Made by a program: the position numbers and the translations under genes
Part shown: positions 11,637 to 25,152 of the stretch, piece after piece
How positions within the stretch are numbered: position 1 is the stretch's first letter
Layout: the number at the start of each line of letters is the position of its first letter
The notes under the pieces: model-generated
The model's input: only the letters and a program-made list of their open reading frames with translations
What the model was told of the DNA's origin: nothing
Database searches by the model: none
DNA from: Klebsormidium nitens
Taxonomy: Eukaryota > Streptophyta > Klebsormidiophyceae > Klebsormidiales > Klebsormidiaceae
Length of the DNA stretch: 64,000 bases
NCBI GenBank assembly: GCA_000708835.1
Contig: DF236958.1
Span: 10,860-74,859 of the forward strand
Reading direction: 5' to 3'

Positions 11637-14600
11637 TTAAGTAGGAGGGTAACGTGGACCTGCTCTCACTGTCTTCGAAGCCATCTGCAAAAAGTGACGA
11701 AGTAAATTGAGGTGAGGAAAGACCGTCTGGGGGACCCGGAAAGGCAACCAGTGAGCCAAAGTGAAGGAGACATTGTTTGAGGAGTCGACTTCAAAGCACA
11801 ACAAACGTGGAGATCGACCATAATCAACGGTTGGAGGACCAGATTGTGGCCTGTATCACGCTCCATTACCAGACCTGGGTTGCAAGACCTCGTTTTCGAC
11901 ACTAGCTTACCGTGTTTTCCTTTCCAGGTACACCTCAAAGCCAGACGGGCCTCAGCATCCGACTTGCTTCTCCAAGGAGCGGTTTCAGCATTCGTCACTT
12001 CATTGTCGTTCAGCTTACCTGAAGTCCGGCCTCCTCGCTTTCTGCGCCTGGCGGCAGCAGCACGAACGCGGGTCCCGCAGCAGAAAGCTTTCCGCTGTAT
12101 GCTAGAACGGAAAGCACGGTCGCTGCTCCGATCACGATTCCACCGACCGCTCCGATCAGGAGGGTAAACCACTGCAGGAGAAACCGGGGAAGCGTACGGG
12201 AATTAGAAACTCCTGACGTGGCGAAAATCATAGAAAGCGTCGTCCAAGGAACTGTCTCAATCTGAACGGGACTGAATACAGCATTCGATTAGATTAGAAC
12301 GTAAGAACTCATATTGCTGCTCTATAAGGGACGACTTCGATGCTCAATCTTATTTGGCTTAAATTCAAAAGTAAGATCAAGATGGTAAGGGCTTTTCGCG
12401 AAGTACTATTACAGCAATAAGTACGCTGTTGAGCGCAGCTCGTCTGGTCCTGTCTTCTTTGAGTGTTACTGTCTGCAACGCAGCACTCCATTTCACTTCG
12501 CTCGTCGCTGAAATTAATAGAGTCGACAGAACGTAGGCGAAGCTGGAGAGAGTGGTGACAGGTGAAAACGACAAGGAGCCCACCAAAAACGGCCGCTTAC
12601 TTGGGCGGTAAAGCTGCCGCTCCCGGCCGCAAGGTTGGCTGCTGTCGTGGCCGCAGCGGAAGCGGCTGCCGTCAGGCTGGCCACACTGAGGGTCTCTGCA
12701 AAAAAGGCGCCATGTGGTGAGTGAACGGAACCTTCAATTCTGCTTGGAAATAGTTGTCAATCCTTAGACGCGCTCAGGTGCCTGAAAGGCAGCTGTGAGG
12801 GATACTTGTTTGCGTCGCTCTGAGAACTCGGCGTTTATCCTCGAACGATTCCGGCGGAACGTCAGAGGATGCGACCGTGCAGCAGTTTCCTCGCTCGGTG
12901 AGACGGCTTCGCATTTGATACGGGCAAGGAAGAGAAATTGAGTAAGAGATGACGAAGGATCTTTCCGATCGACGAGAGGATCTGTCTGAAAGTAGGTAAA
13001 GCTTTTGGAGTAGAGATCTTTTGAAAGATTCGAGGTCCAAAATTCGCTTCTGGGCTTCATGGAAACGGTCTGACTGGTCCACATGCGGGCTCGTTCCGGA
13101 CTGCCTTGGCAATCTCAACGTGCAACTTTCGCATCTACTTCTCTGAGGAAGGCAGGTCTCAATCATCAGCGAAGCAGATTGCCCTTCAAGCCCTTATACT
13201 CACCTGGTTTGACCGTCTCCCAGTAAGGATAAACGATCGCCTCCGCCTTTCCCACAATCCCCTCGCTCAGCTTCGATCCCTTGAGCGAAATCTCCGTGAC
13301 CGGAATCTCAACGTAGTAGTAATTATCTTTGGTCAAGGGCGTACGGAAGGCTGTTCCGGTATTGTACGGAGCTTCCTTGGCGACTTCGCTGACGAAGGAG
13401 TCGTTGAAGTAGAACTGACCCACGTGCACCACGTGGCTGTCTTCGTAGGCCGACAGCTGGTCGGTCCAGACCTTTTGGTAGGGCACATGGATCTGACGAA
13501 GGAAGGAAGGTGTCATGAAGGATATCTATCGCAATCTCCAACGAATTGACAGTTCGATCAGACAATCGTTTGGTTCTGTTCTTTCCACGTCGAGCGAACC
13601 AGGGCTGCACCTGTTCGGTGACGAGGGAAGTTACCTTCCAATAACCTCCAACAACAGAGAGGGTTTGAGCGGAGCCCAATTTTGATTTTACTCAAATGAG
13701 ATCATTCCTTCATCGAAGAACATCCAAGCAGATTGAGCGAATAAAAGCTCAGTTTATGATTCTTTCTTTGTTATCAACCTTGGTTCAAACGTTGGGTCCT
13801 TCAAACATGCAGGCCTCAACTGGCTTCTTGAATGACAAAAGAGAACTCTTTTGAGAAGCCTTCTGGTCAAAAGCATGGCAACGAGCGATTCCAAGCAGCT
13901 CCTCCTTTTTGAAGCAGCATTGAAGTGGGAGGGAGAATGGAGCCGCTGATCAGCCCGTGACACACTTCAGTTTTGTGTCCTTTTCTAATCGTAGGGCTCT
14001 TCGAATACAAACGTACTGTGAGCACGATTACGGCAAGCACATTCATTTTTGGTGCCAAGACGAATCGTCAGTGGTTGAAAGCTGCATGAATGTCCAGAAA
14101 GCAGCCTTGTTATATAATCAAAACAAGTCTAGTCCTTCGACTTGGAAAAGCTTCTGATAGCCTTTCTTCAGGAACCAGTTACATGCCTTCAGATAATCTC
14201 CTTTCAGAAAGTCTGTTTGTTATTGGATGCAACCAAGTCAAAAGCCTCACTTACACGAAGGCTCGCTCTCAAGAGAGCTTGTACCTGACTTCTATTTGGT
14301 CAGCTTCAAGCCACCAGGCCTCCGATTCATTCCCCTTCCAAATAACCAGGGACATGATGATATCAAAGTCAAACAAACTTACGATTCCTCCGAGCAACAC
14401 AAGGAATCAATCAGCTGCAAGTCAGGCAAGAGCTCCCACCTTGGTGTGAATGTGCGTCACCCGCCCCTCATACCACCCGGGCATGATCGTTTTGAACGTC
14501 GCCACTCCGTTTGCATCTGTAACCAGGGTCCCCCTTAGATACGTGTCGCTGTCCGTCGGAAGCTCATGGCCCAGGTTGTTCTTGTCCGGCTGTCCGACCT

Positions 14601-14976
14601 GCTCCATTGACCCCTTGGCATACCCAGAGTAAAGGCCAAGCGCGTCGCAGTGCCAGATGTCGACAAACACGTTCGCCAGGGGCGAGCAGTCCGTGAAGTC
14701 TGTGACTGTGACTGAGAACTCGAAGGGGATCCCCGGCTTGCCCTCGCTGATGTCAGCGCGAATGAGGCGGTTGTGCAGGTAGTAGGGACCCTCCACCAGC
14801 TCAGGCGTCAGCAAGCAGGAGGTGACGTCATCTGCTGATTCAGCGAGACTGCGAGCCAGGGAGCAGGCGAGTGAAGTCTGGGAGGAGAGAACTAAGCTGA
14901 GGAGAAAGATAGATAAGCGTTGAAGAAGCAGGCCCCCTGGTGGTGACACGTGGCTTAGGCGTTGCCTGGAACCCAT
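11637..14976 (-). CDS. Secreted, membrane-anchored intradiol ring-cleavage dioxygenase-like protein
   Basis: Five exons: 14976-14440, 13492-13204, 12695-12601, 12171-12019 and 11684-11637. All have GT-AG borders and compatible phases, giving 373 residues and a TAA stop. The N-terminus has a signal peptide (hydrophobic LSIFLLSLVLSSQTSLA, about residues 21-37). The family fold follows: ELVEGPYYL, DIWHCDALGLYSGY, TIMPGWYEGRVTHIHTK. By family knowledge the non-haem Fe(III) ligands would be Tyr116, Tyr169, His175 and His177, with Arg172 in the RxxHIH motif. Exon 2 continues with HVGQFYFNDSFV, as in fungal and plant homologues. After an Ala/Thr-rich linker (about 277-307), a transmembrane segment (WFTLLIGAVGGIVIGAATVL, about 308-332) and a 41-residue tail follow. 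Catechol-type aromatics are the usual substrates; the substrate here is unknown. Confidence 0.85.
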
Positions 14977-16889
14977 TGTGGACGTATTATCTGCTTTTTT
15001 CAAGCTGGCCCTTTTACAAAAAATACTCAGCTTCAAAACACAGCTTGAATTGAGGAAGAGCAATACTATGTCAAAGAGCATGCTCTGAAATCAGAGTCTC
15101 GTTGTGAAAGTCGATTTTGACTGGGTGATCAGACCAGCTTCAAAGATGTTGATCTCAAGCAAGTCTCAAGCTGTTGTACCAGGGTTTTGGGGTACTGAAG
15201 AGAACTCTACTTCTGCTACGGTGACGCTATGCGAATTGCTATGCGAGGGCCTAGCAAAGCCTTCTGCCTGCTCAGCTAACAGTGTAAGCTGGATCAAAAG
15301 CCAAGCGGATTTGCCAAAGCACACTAGTGCTAGCGTGTCTTTGTGTCCAGGACTACAGATTGCTGCTTCAGACACGCTGTTCGGGAATCGTCTCTAGGAC
15401 GTAGCTGCCCTGAGTCGGCCGTTCTGTGGAATGAAGCTGATTCTCAGCTTCGCGTGTCAAGCACCGGGTTGGCTAGCTTAGCATCTCAGCATCTTTCATA
15501 CCTAGGATTCTGCTTGAAAGAAGCTGGTGTCGAAAGGGAAGGGAGGTCTCAGGTGGGTCAGAGGTATAGAAAAGACGACGGTTTAGCTGATCAGTCATGA
15601 AAGAGCAAAGCGATCTTACATGGACAATGCTGACATCTCTCTAGCCTTGAACAAAGGCAACAGCCGGAACCTGAAACCTACGATAGACGACACTTAAACT
15701 TAAAGTGAACACATTGTACAGTTGCGTGTCGACAATTATTAGTGTCGACATAGTAACCGACGTAAACCGCAGCCGGCTGCTTTTCCGAACTTTTCGACGA
15801 CGCCAATGATGGGAACGAGTAGCATGATCTGTTCACATTATGTTTACTGTTGTGAACATCTGTAACCCACGATCGGGCACATGCAGAATCCAGATCCTTG
15901 GATCCGGACAGGCTCGCACGATCGGCTGAGGGGGAAACGAGGCTCCAGCTAGTGAATCTAGGTAGTAGGACTTGAAGGACTTTCGGACTTGTAGCTGCTC
16001 TTTAACTTCTCGAAGTACAAGTATCCGATGTGTCGTAGCAGAGACATAGCAACATAGGTCCTTACATCTGACTGCTTCGAAGATGCAAGCATAGATATAT
16101 ATTAAGAAGGATTTGTAGGTTGTTGAGGAGCACTGGATGCACTTAAAGCATATCAGCATACTAACTAGATTGATATCATAGGGATATCATGAACAGAAGA
16201 ACGTCGAATCGATATTCATGAACTGGTCATTCGATAATCTGCATGGTCAGTTCCATTTTCGCATGCAAAGTAGAGGTTGACGTCTTAATGGCACTCAGCG
16301 AGGATGTCTATCAATACGACGTTGCATTGACGGGACGTGTCTAGACGGATATTGCCAGAGTCTTGCCAGAGTAAGCTCTGAAGCTCCGCCTCTGAATAAA
16401 TACCTCCATATCCTACTACTACCTACTGGCACTACCGTATGCAGAGCTCTCAGCTCTGTGTGTGCAGCTACAGAATTAGCTGCATAAGCTTCCGATGTTT
16501 GCCGCTGGCCGGCCGGCCGGCCCGCCGCGCGCGCGCTTACTACGCCGCGTGTGCGGCGCGCGGCCGGGGTTTTGGGGCGGCGGAGCCGCCGCGGCGCGCA
16601 GGCCTCAGGCAAAGGCAGAGGCTCAGCCTTAGCAAATTGCAAGCTCACTGCAGCCTTTGTCAGGGGTCCGGCCCAGCTGATCTTCCATGCAAGACATAGG
16701 CAGGCGGCCTGGCAGCCCGTCCTGCTCAGTTTTTGGCCCTCCAGCGATGCCTTTGCCAACTTGGCTCAGGGGGCCTCAGAATATATGGCGGTATGCGTTG
16801 GATCTGGCAGCAGGGCATGTCGCAGGTTGAGCAAAAGTAGCTCTATGGACAGAGCTAAGTTTTTGGGGGTTTGAGGCGCAGTAGGGAAG
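14977..16889. other. Intergenic region between divergent genes, with a GC-rich hairpin block
   Basis: No gene is supported. It separates the minus-strand dioxygenase gene from the plus-strand permease gene, so it must hold both promoters. Around 16500-16610 there is a GC-rich block (GGCCGGCCGGCCGG, then GCGCGCGC and GCGGCGCGCGGCC) able to form strong hairpins, resembling the block near 9600. Open frames across it are composition artefacts. Confidence 0.45.
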
Positions 16890-19800
16890 ATGAGCTGTGC
16901 AGCTGTACGTCTGAGAGGGCACCCTATGAGTTTCCAAGGTTTGCAGCAACAACATGAGGTCCATGCCAGACTTCGTTGTACAGCTGCGCATGCACTGAAT
17001 CCATCAGGCACGAAGTTGTCTCCTCAGATTAGATCAGGATTCAAGCTGTACCCCGGGATCAAGGCGCAAATCAACACAGTGTGCATCCCTGAAACTGCTT
17101 ACTTTTCGACAAGAGGGTCTTCTTCTTCCGATCTTTCCAGCAATGCTGCGCTCAGGTTACCATTGAACATTCGCTTTGCACGGTTAGGACTGCCAAAGAC
17201 TGGTGCAGCGACTCTGCCGCCGACGAGGGCTCCTTCGAAGCGTGCTAATGCTTCCAGAACTGCGGAACCCTCTGATCCAGCGAAGTCCGCTGTCTCAGGT
17301 CCCAAGAAAGTGGACCCACTCTTTGAAGCCGAGCTGCAGTTTCCATCCCCCCACAACAATGCTGAGAACAGAGACACCACGTACAGTGCAGATCTCCCAC
17401 CCCCCGCATCATCTTCGGATCGCTGGCTTCCAGATTCGAACCTCTTCAATTCATCAGCGTCCAAAAACCTGAAGTCCTCGGTAGCTGAAAGTGAGAAACC
17501 CTTAGCCTCCCAAAGCCCTAAAGCCTCAGGCAGCCTTCTCGGCGCTGTGGCTCTGATCACTGGCACGTCAGTAGGAGCGGGGATCTTGGCACTTCCTGGG
17601 ATAAGTGCCCCCGCCGGGTTCATTCCCGCTACGTCGATCATGGTCGGCTGCTGGGGCTTCCTGGTTGGGGAGGCCCTGTTGTTGGCGGAGGTGAATGTGG
17701 AGCTGCTGAAAGGGGTCGCCGGCGACAAAAACAGGGCCTCGGATGTGCTGTCGCTCCGGACGATGGCGCAGAAGACGCTGGGTCCAGCGGGGGGCACTGC
17801 GGCCACGCTCGCATATGTGTTCCTGACGTATGCTCTCCTGGTGAGGCAGACTGATCGTTCCTGCAAAATGTGCCGAGGTGTTGGTGTATTTGAGTCTTTT
17901 AGCAAGCGGTGAAGCGACGTCTGTTGCAACAGCATGATAAAGTCAACTTGTGACGTGTGGTGATGTCTGTGTCAGGCAATGCAGTGTCTCTTTGAGTTTA
18001 TGAATCTGCTTTCAAAGGGCAGTTCATCGAAGAGATTTTTGTTTTGTGCAGTGCCCGCACATGGGGGCGTAAAGCTTGTCTGTGCACTTGTGTACTGAGC
18101 CACAATATGACACATATCCAGAAGCTATTCAAACCCTCCTAGATGAGTGTGATACTCGATCAATTGTGAGCGGGTGGTCTCTATACGATGTAGACACTCG
18201 GTTTCAAGGTCTCCACTAGAGACTTGCAGCTTTTCCCCTATGCTGCTGTTGTTGTTGCTCCCCCTTTACCTTCTCGCAGAGTGTTTATCGTGGTTGCCGA
18301 CCTTGATTCTCCTGTTGGCCATCGTACATCATCCTTCTGTACATGAGTCCGCTTGGAAAACCCGTACGTATCGCTTGCCAATCCTCACAAAGACCGCTCA
18401 TCGCTTGGCTCCCTCTTGCAGACCGCATACATTGCAAAGTCGGCCGACGTGCTCTCCCTTCTGATGGGGCTGCCGACCGAGTGGGCCGGCGTTGCATTCG
18501 TGGGGTTCTTTGGGGTGGTTCTCTTGGTCGGCGGAACCGTCTTCACCGACTATGTGAACCAGGCTGCAACAGGGATCATGCTGACTCTGTTTGCAATCAT
18601 GGTGAGTTGAGCCTGAACCTGCTCCTTTCCTCTTTATGGTTAGCAACGACTCCGGATATAGAGGTGTGCACAAGTCTTTTAAGTAGTGGGGTGCAGCTCT
18701 GCACCTTACAAAGCGTATCGGCTTACAAAACTGTTTCTCCAGTTTTGCAAGCCTTCTACTGCACTGAGTTCCGATCTGAAGCCTCCGGGTTGGCAGGATC
18801 ATGTACTCCTATAGTTTAGGTAGGATAGTTTCTAGGAAGGATGGTAACACTCCCTGGGGAGAAACGAAACCAAAACCTAAACCGACAATCACACCCGTCC
18901 CGCACCCGTACCCACCCTAACCCCCAAACCAACCCCACCCGTTCACCGGGCAACGACCATATCATACCTAGAACTATTTTACCTAAACTAAAGGTCTATC
19001 AGGATCATCCACGTTCTGGTAATATCACAGTGCTTTTAAGCAAGCTGCCGGGTTCGAATCGGAAGGGAAGTTTACAGGTAAGTCGGATGTGTTGTCGCTT
19101 TGCGTGTCAAACTTGACCAAGTCGTCATTCTTTCAGCTTTCCCATATATTTTGTGACTGGCAGCTCTTTCGAAAAGTGCTTCCATGAATACATGCACCAG
19201 AGCTCAGCAAGGGTGTCATCTGCGCAGGTCGGGGGGGGCTCTCTCTTTGCGGACTGGTCCATTCTCGAGAACGCAGACTGGGCGGCTGCGCCGGCCGCCG
19301 TCCCGATCATCTTTCTGTCGCTAGTATATCATGACTTGACACCCGGTAAGATTCTGAAACCGGGACTTGAGAAGGACACTAACATTGCTTCGAAGCTAGA
19401 AGCGAAGAGCAGCACAACGGAGCAATCAAACAGAAAGGGACACAGAGGAGACGCAAAGGAAGAAAGACCATGCGCAGTAGTAGTCAATGTGAAAGTGTGC
19501 ACAATGAGTCACAGGGAACGGGGTTGATGCTCTGGTTCTGTTGAGGAGAATTTGCTTAGCTTGTTCGACTGCCTGTAAAGGACCTTGTTGACTTTTCCAA
19601 GTAGCGCTGAAGCTCGAGTCAGTTGCCCAGCTAAAATAGAGTAGGTTGAGGAAGCGGCACGTGACCTTGTCAAGCTCTTTTTTGAGGGGCCGGTTGCTGG
19701 TGAGCGTGCCGAGTTCTCCAAGAAGAGCTGTATGAGCAGCATACCCGGCCCTTAAAATCTTTTGTGGGGGTAAAGCTGAACCGTAGTTTGTGCCCCCTTT

Positions 19801-22800
19801 TGCAGTGCTGTGCAGCTATTTGGGTGGCGACATCAAGCGGATTCGCCAGGCCATTATTGGGGGGAGCCTGGTGCCGCTCCTCATGTTCGTCTCCTGCAAC
19901 GCGGTGGCGCTCGCGATCTCGCCAGTCACGGGAGGTGGCGACCCGCTGAATATCATCATCCGGTGAGAGTTTGGACTTTTTGAGATCTTTCTTGGGAAAT
20001 TATGTGGGATTTTGGAGCGTCTCTACTCATCTAGATACGTGAGCTCTTGTTGTCTGTGAGGTCTGGGTGCATTGAAGGGAATAAGAATGACGAGCCGGTC
20101 AGTGATTTGACCATTTGTTGGTGGATCTTCGTCCGGAGGGGAGTCAAAATGTTTTCAAGGAAAAGAGTACCTGGTAAACCTGGTCAAAAGGAGATCGAAC
20201 GAAGATGAAAGCGCTGCCAAAGCTTCTGACAAGACAAGGCAATCGAAGCTCCTTCAAATTAGCGGGTGCTCTGTTTTCAAACTGACAGCTAATCAGGCCG
20301 GGCAGCAAAAATCATGGAATTTGCACGCGTGTTTTTGTCGAGAATCAAAAGGGTGTCGGTGTTCATTTCCGCTTGATGTGTAACTGGAAGTCAAAGACCC
20401 ATGCCCGACATTCCTTAACTGAAATTGAGTCTCAACTCCGCTTTTAGTCTCCTCGTGTATCCACTTCAGGCAGGTCCCGACAGTCTGTCTCGTGTGCTTC
20501 TCGCGATGAAGGAATGACAGTGTTACTCTCCGGCCCATGCTGTCATAAGGTTTCAAGGAACCGTGCCCCTTATTTCCGAGGACCAAGTCGATTCTTAAGA
20601 ATGCTCCTCGTATATCCAGGTTAGGAGGTCCTGGCCCCGCCGCTCTGATTGAGTGCTTCTCCCTGCTGGCAATCTCCACGTCATTCATCGGAACAATCCT
20701 GGGGGCAACCGAGTTCGCGCTTGAGCAGCTCGGGGGGCTGCAGTTCGCAGGGGACAGACCCCCCCTTGCCGAAAGAAAGGAACCTACAGAAAGTGTAAAT
20801 ACTCGCAAGGCCACAGAGCGCAGGTATCAAGGGGGTTTGGGAACCGGGTTAAGAGGAAGCTCGTCAAATCAGGTTAAGTCGTCAAAGGGATCCGGAAGGG
20901 CAGGGGAGGCGGCGGCACACGAAGAGATCGATCGGTTGCAAAAACGGGTTAAGGACAAACTCGCGCAATGGGAGTCGCGGTTTGAGCGTGAGGTGGGGAA
21001 CGGGCGCAAGAGCAACCTGTACAGTGTAAATAAGCTCGATGAGCGCTCGGTGCCCAGAGCGCGCACCTCCAGAGAAGGTATTCACACCAGGGGTGCTTCG
21101 TCTGTGAATAATGTTAGCCTGCCTAGTAGCTCAGCCATTGTTAATAGTCTACGTTTAGAATCCCCGTCTAGCCAGACAGGTTCAAGTGATTCGGAAAACG
21201 GAAACGGAAGGGGATTGGCAAACGGAACCGGACCAGCACCAGGACCGGACTCAAGCGGGATAAAAACGGACGATTCTGTGGGCGGCCTTTGGGCTATTGA
21301 AGCCCCGACAACCGGGAAAGTGAACTGGGCACTTCGTACGGGTGCTTTCTGCATGGTTCTGATTCCCCCGGTCGGAGTGGCCAGCCAGTATCCGGACGCG
21401 TTCTTCCAGGCGAGCAACCTTGCGGTGAGGCCTCCGACTGAGTCCTCGATAGCTCTCTTATTTTCTTCTTGTTGTTTTCGTCTGTTCTGGACTGTGGATT
21501 GGGTGGGGCTCTGGAGAGGCTTATGACTAAGAGAACACTGAGGACGGACGACGTCGGGGCGATAGTCCGTGGAAATTGATGCACTCCTATTCATTCGCGG
21601 ATATCATGTTATGAAAGTCGATCACAGAAGGATTGCTTTTCTTTGACCCAGTGTGGTTATGGGTTGGACTTCTGCTCTTGCTCCGTCTGTGACATTCATA
21701 GAGACTGGCTTCATCACTGCGTCTCCCAGCGGCGCAGAATGAAGTTGGAATGAAGTGAGATTTGAGCCTGCCCTCCAAGGGAGCCTGTACTGGAGAGTTC
21801 CGTCCTAAATCCTCTCTTAATTCTTTTCGTTATCTATTACAGGGAGCCTACGGCATGACGACACTGTACGGCATCTTCCCTGTGGCCATGGCCTGGAGCA
21901 TGCGGTCCAGTGTCAAGCGAAGGGGCGACGACTCGATGGCCTTAGGGGAATACTCTCGGCTGGTCCCCGGGGGCCGATTCACACTTGTGTTGCTGGGGCT
22001 GGGCGCCGCGGCAATCATGGCGGGGCAGGCCGCGCTGGACAGCAAATTGGTGAGGTGACGTTTCTTTGTTTGTCATACGTATGAAGTTTCATGTCGTACT
22101 GGAGAAGTCGTTCGTGGTTGCTGGTTTGGCTTTCAGTCCGGTTGTCCGATCTTTGCCTCCCTTATTGACATGACATGTTCCAAAAACGTCAAGGCGATTT
22201 TATTCGTGATTCTGTTGGCTGAAACCCTTACCGGATTGACCGCATTGACCGAGACCGAAAAATTGAACGACTAACCCCCTACTAACCTCAGCACATTCCC
22301 TGCTTAAAAACTAAGAATGCTTAAACCCATATTAAACCCTTCAACGCAAAAATCACAAAATTTCCACGGGGGAGGACATTCTAGTTTTCACCGTTCTGAC
22401 GTTGAGCCGTGTAGAGAGCAATTCAGTAGTTCTTCTCGACAACCTCAGGTCTAGGTCCTCCTTTTCCGCGATCTTTAGAAATTTCAGTCTCTGCCAGTGG
22501 AAACTTGAACGTCCACCCATCCAGACTCAAACGGCCGAATCGAGGACTCTCACAGACGGTCGAGTCAAGTCGGTTTGAATGCTGCGGGTACGAATGGCAT
22601 GTTCGATGCCTCACGATTCGATGAAGAGCCAATTCGACGAGCGTCTTTTTGCATCACGAGATAAGCAACCAGATGTCATCAAAGCTGATTTTTGTGAGTC
22701 AGTCTGCTCCTTTTCGCAGCTTGAAACAGACTCGCCTCGTCCCGATCATGAACATCATATGCCAAGGGGTAGGGCACACGCTGAAAAGGCTTGGTGTCCG

Positions 22801-23873
22801 CTTCTCTGGACCTTATTTTTGCATCTGTTGGTGGGTAATGCAACCCTTTCCTGAAGCTCGTCTTAGCTCATAAGAAAAGTTCTCAATTCTAAAGGGAGAG
22901 AACGATTCATTAGTCAATCTTCACAACTGACTGAATAAAGGGGTGGTATCCGGAAACACTGGTCCACTTGGAGCAACCGGGCTTAACCCATGCAAGTTCA
23001 TTGGAAACCCAAAGCTTTGCAACCAGACAAACTGCACCTTTCCAACGTTTGAATAACTCCTTTCTTTCGTTTCCCTAGGCTGCGGGCGCTATTGCCGACG
23101 CCCTCGCAGAGGCCGGCCCGGCCCTCGGGGCGCTTCAGGACGCGGCGGCCGTAGCCGCGGCGGCCCTTTCGGACGCTCGCAAACATGTACAGAGTTTTGC
23201 TGCGGACTCGGACGCTCTTCAATCCGTCCGGAACGCTCTGATTGAGCGGTATGCTGAGGTGTCGCAAGCGCTGGAGGAGTCAACGCTAGACGAGTCTCTG
23301 CGAAGTAAGCTCGACTCTGCGACGAGTTTGCGAGCGGATTTGGAGGTGGAGTTGAGGCAGCGCTTGGCGGAGTTGGAGGAGTTCAGGTTGATGGAGAGGC
23401 TGTCGGAGCGGTATGCTGAAACGTCGCAAGCGCTGGAAGGGTTGAAGCTAGACGAGTCTCTGCGTACTACTTTTGACTCGGCTTTGGGTTCGGGTGCAGA
23501 TGTAGAGATGCAGTTGAGGCGGCGCTTGGCGGAGTTGACGCGGGATGTCGAGGGGTTCAGGGTGGCTGAGAAGCTGTCGGCCGCGCAGGGGGGGCTAGAG
23601 AAAGTCAGCATGGGACTGGGAGAGCGTTTGAGCGCGCTGGAGGACTTGAAACTAGACGAATCTCTGCAAACTGCGGTTGACTCGGCTCTGGGTTTGGGAG
23701 CGGATCTGGAGGTGGAGATGAGGCAGCGCTTGGCAGAGTGGACAAAAGACCTGGACGGGTCAAGGTTGGCCGAGAAGCTGTCGGTTGCACAGGAGGGGCT
23801 AGAGAAGGTTAGCATGGAATTGGGAAAGCGTGTGAGCGAGCAATTGCAGGAGTTTCAGCGACTGATGCACTAA
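16890..23873 (+). CDS. Trp/Tyr permease-family transporter with long loop insertion and coiled-coil C-terminal tail
   Basis: Seven exons: 16890-17840, 18422-18601, 19228-19345, 19806-19962, 20620-21424, 21843-22049 and 23079-23873. All phases agree, giving 1070 residues. A Ser-rich N-terminal region of about 210 residues could hold a plastid transit peptide. The first membrane helix has ITGTSVGAGILALPG, typical of aromatic amino-acid/HAAAP permeases. YLGGDIKRIRQAIIGGSLVP, LLAISTSFIGTILGATEF and YGMTTLYGIFPVAMAWSM continue the fold. Two additions are unusual: a hydrophilic, low-complexity insert of about 190 residues (about 512-702) between late helices, and a 264-residue tail encoded by the last exon with three imperfect repeats built around LDESL and (R/Q)RLAE. 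If the splice at 22049 were missed the protein would end within three residues. Transport of aromatic amino acids is inferred from family only. Confidence 0.85.
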
Positions 23874-25152
23874 GTCAAAAACGCGTTGACGATGCTTATG
23901 TGGTGGTGCGACACAGGTCTAAAGAAGATCAATCCGACCTGCCACAGGCAGGTCTACCATTTCAATTCTGGTCATAACAAAATAATTTTGTTAAGACGTG
24001 CCAAATATCAGATCCGATCTGCGAGCTACTGTCGCCGCATTGTTAGACACCAGACTCACGGGAGCTTGATACTAGGCCGTCTCATGCATGAGAGAATGCA
24101 GTGCATGATCGTTCTCGAGAATTTGGAAGACTCAACTGAGCTAATTGCAAGGCTCTGTACCGGAATGTTAATCTGTGCCGCATGGCCGACATGCATGCCT
24201 ACAGCTATCTAGCCCTCGAATACATTGTGAACATTCAGTCTGAGTGCCGCGGCGCCGCAGTCAGTATATTGAGGAAGACAGACCATCATGGCACATCATG
24301 TGCATCATCTTACTAATTAACGGTCATAATCTGATTTCTTATATATAGAACTGCATGCGAGATTGACCGGATCATAATTCTACGCGTATATGTCTAGTAG
24401 AGATCGATCATATCATATCTGCATTGATATGATATATTCCGCATTAGTACCATCGCACGGGCTGACGGTACGGACCCTGTCTGTGGTGTTTTGCAGATAG
24501 CACACGTATAATCGAGGCGCGCGCTCTCGCGCATGCGTTTGCACCTGAACATATTATACAGACGGTCCGCCGCCGGCTATATATGATTGCGCGCTCTTGC
24601 AGCAGATCGATACATGATATAATTGATAGTGCGCGAGTGACATATGGCAACTCGCGAATCAGCACTCAGTTGGATCCAGGCACTTGCGCTTTTCGTTCAG
24701 TAAAGGGCTGAGGGCCATACACTTTTTCAACTGTAGCCACGTTTCAAATATCTTTCAAGCAGAAATGGTTGAGCTTGAGTATAGCGCCTAAATTGAATTG
24801 CGATTGATATAGATTCTTATGGTTCTACTATGTACATTTTATAGCTGTAACGGGATGCACATCCGAGGCAGTGCTAGCGTCCTAGCTTCTGGGATCGACC
24901 CTATTCGCTCAGGAAAAGCTTCGAAAAGGATTATCCCTGCTCTACATGTACGAGGTCGAGTCGAGACTCCTATCTAGCTCGTCCCTTGTGCACACGACCT
25001 CCTACTGAACAGCCCTTGCATTGTCATCGCCTAACTTTTCTTGCACAAACTGTCCTTGAAGTCAAGAAGCGGGCTTGGCAAGGTTTCAAACTCCGCATTC
25101 TTGAAATAACTTTGGCGCGTTGGCGCCACTATGTCTGGCCGCCAAAGCTCTC
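23874..25152. other. Intergenic region between convergent genes
   Basis: Both flanking genes end here (permease on plus, SepF on minus), so it should hold two 3' ends and polyadenylation signals. It is A/T-richer than the genes, with GATC- and ATAT-rich words around 24290-24600. I see no exon. Confidence 0.5.

Noticed and set aside
17099-17935. A 278-residue minus-strand ORF
   Set aside because: It is antisense to the first permease exon, whose reading is supported by a family motif and splice phase.
18840-18960. Telomere-like repeats
   Set aside because: The C/A-rich words (CCCTAAC, CCCAAAC) are irregular and lie in a permease intron, with no true telomeric array.
23219-23815. A Ser-rich 198-residue minus-strand ORF
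   Set aside because: It is the mirror of the repeat-coded coiled-coil tail on plus; Ser/Arg runs arise from the reversed Leu/Glu codons.
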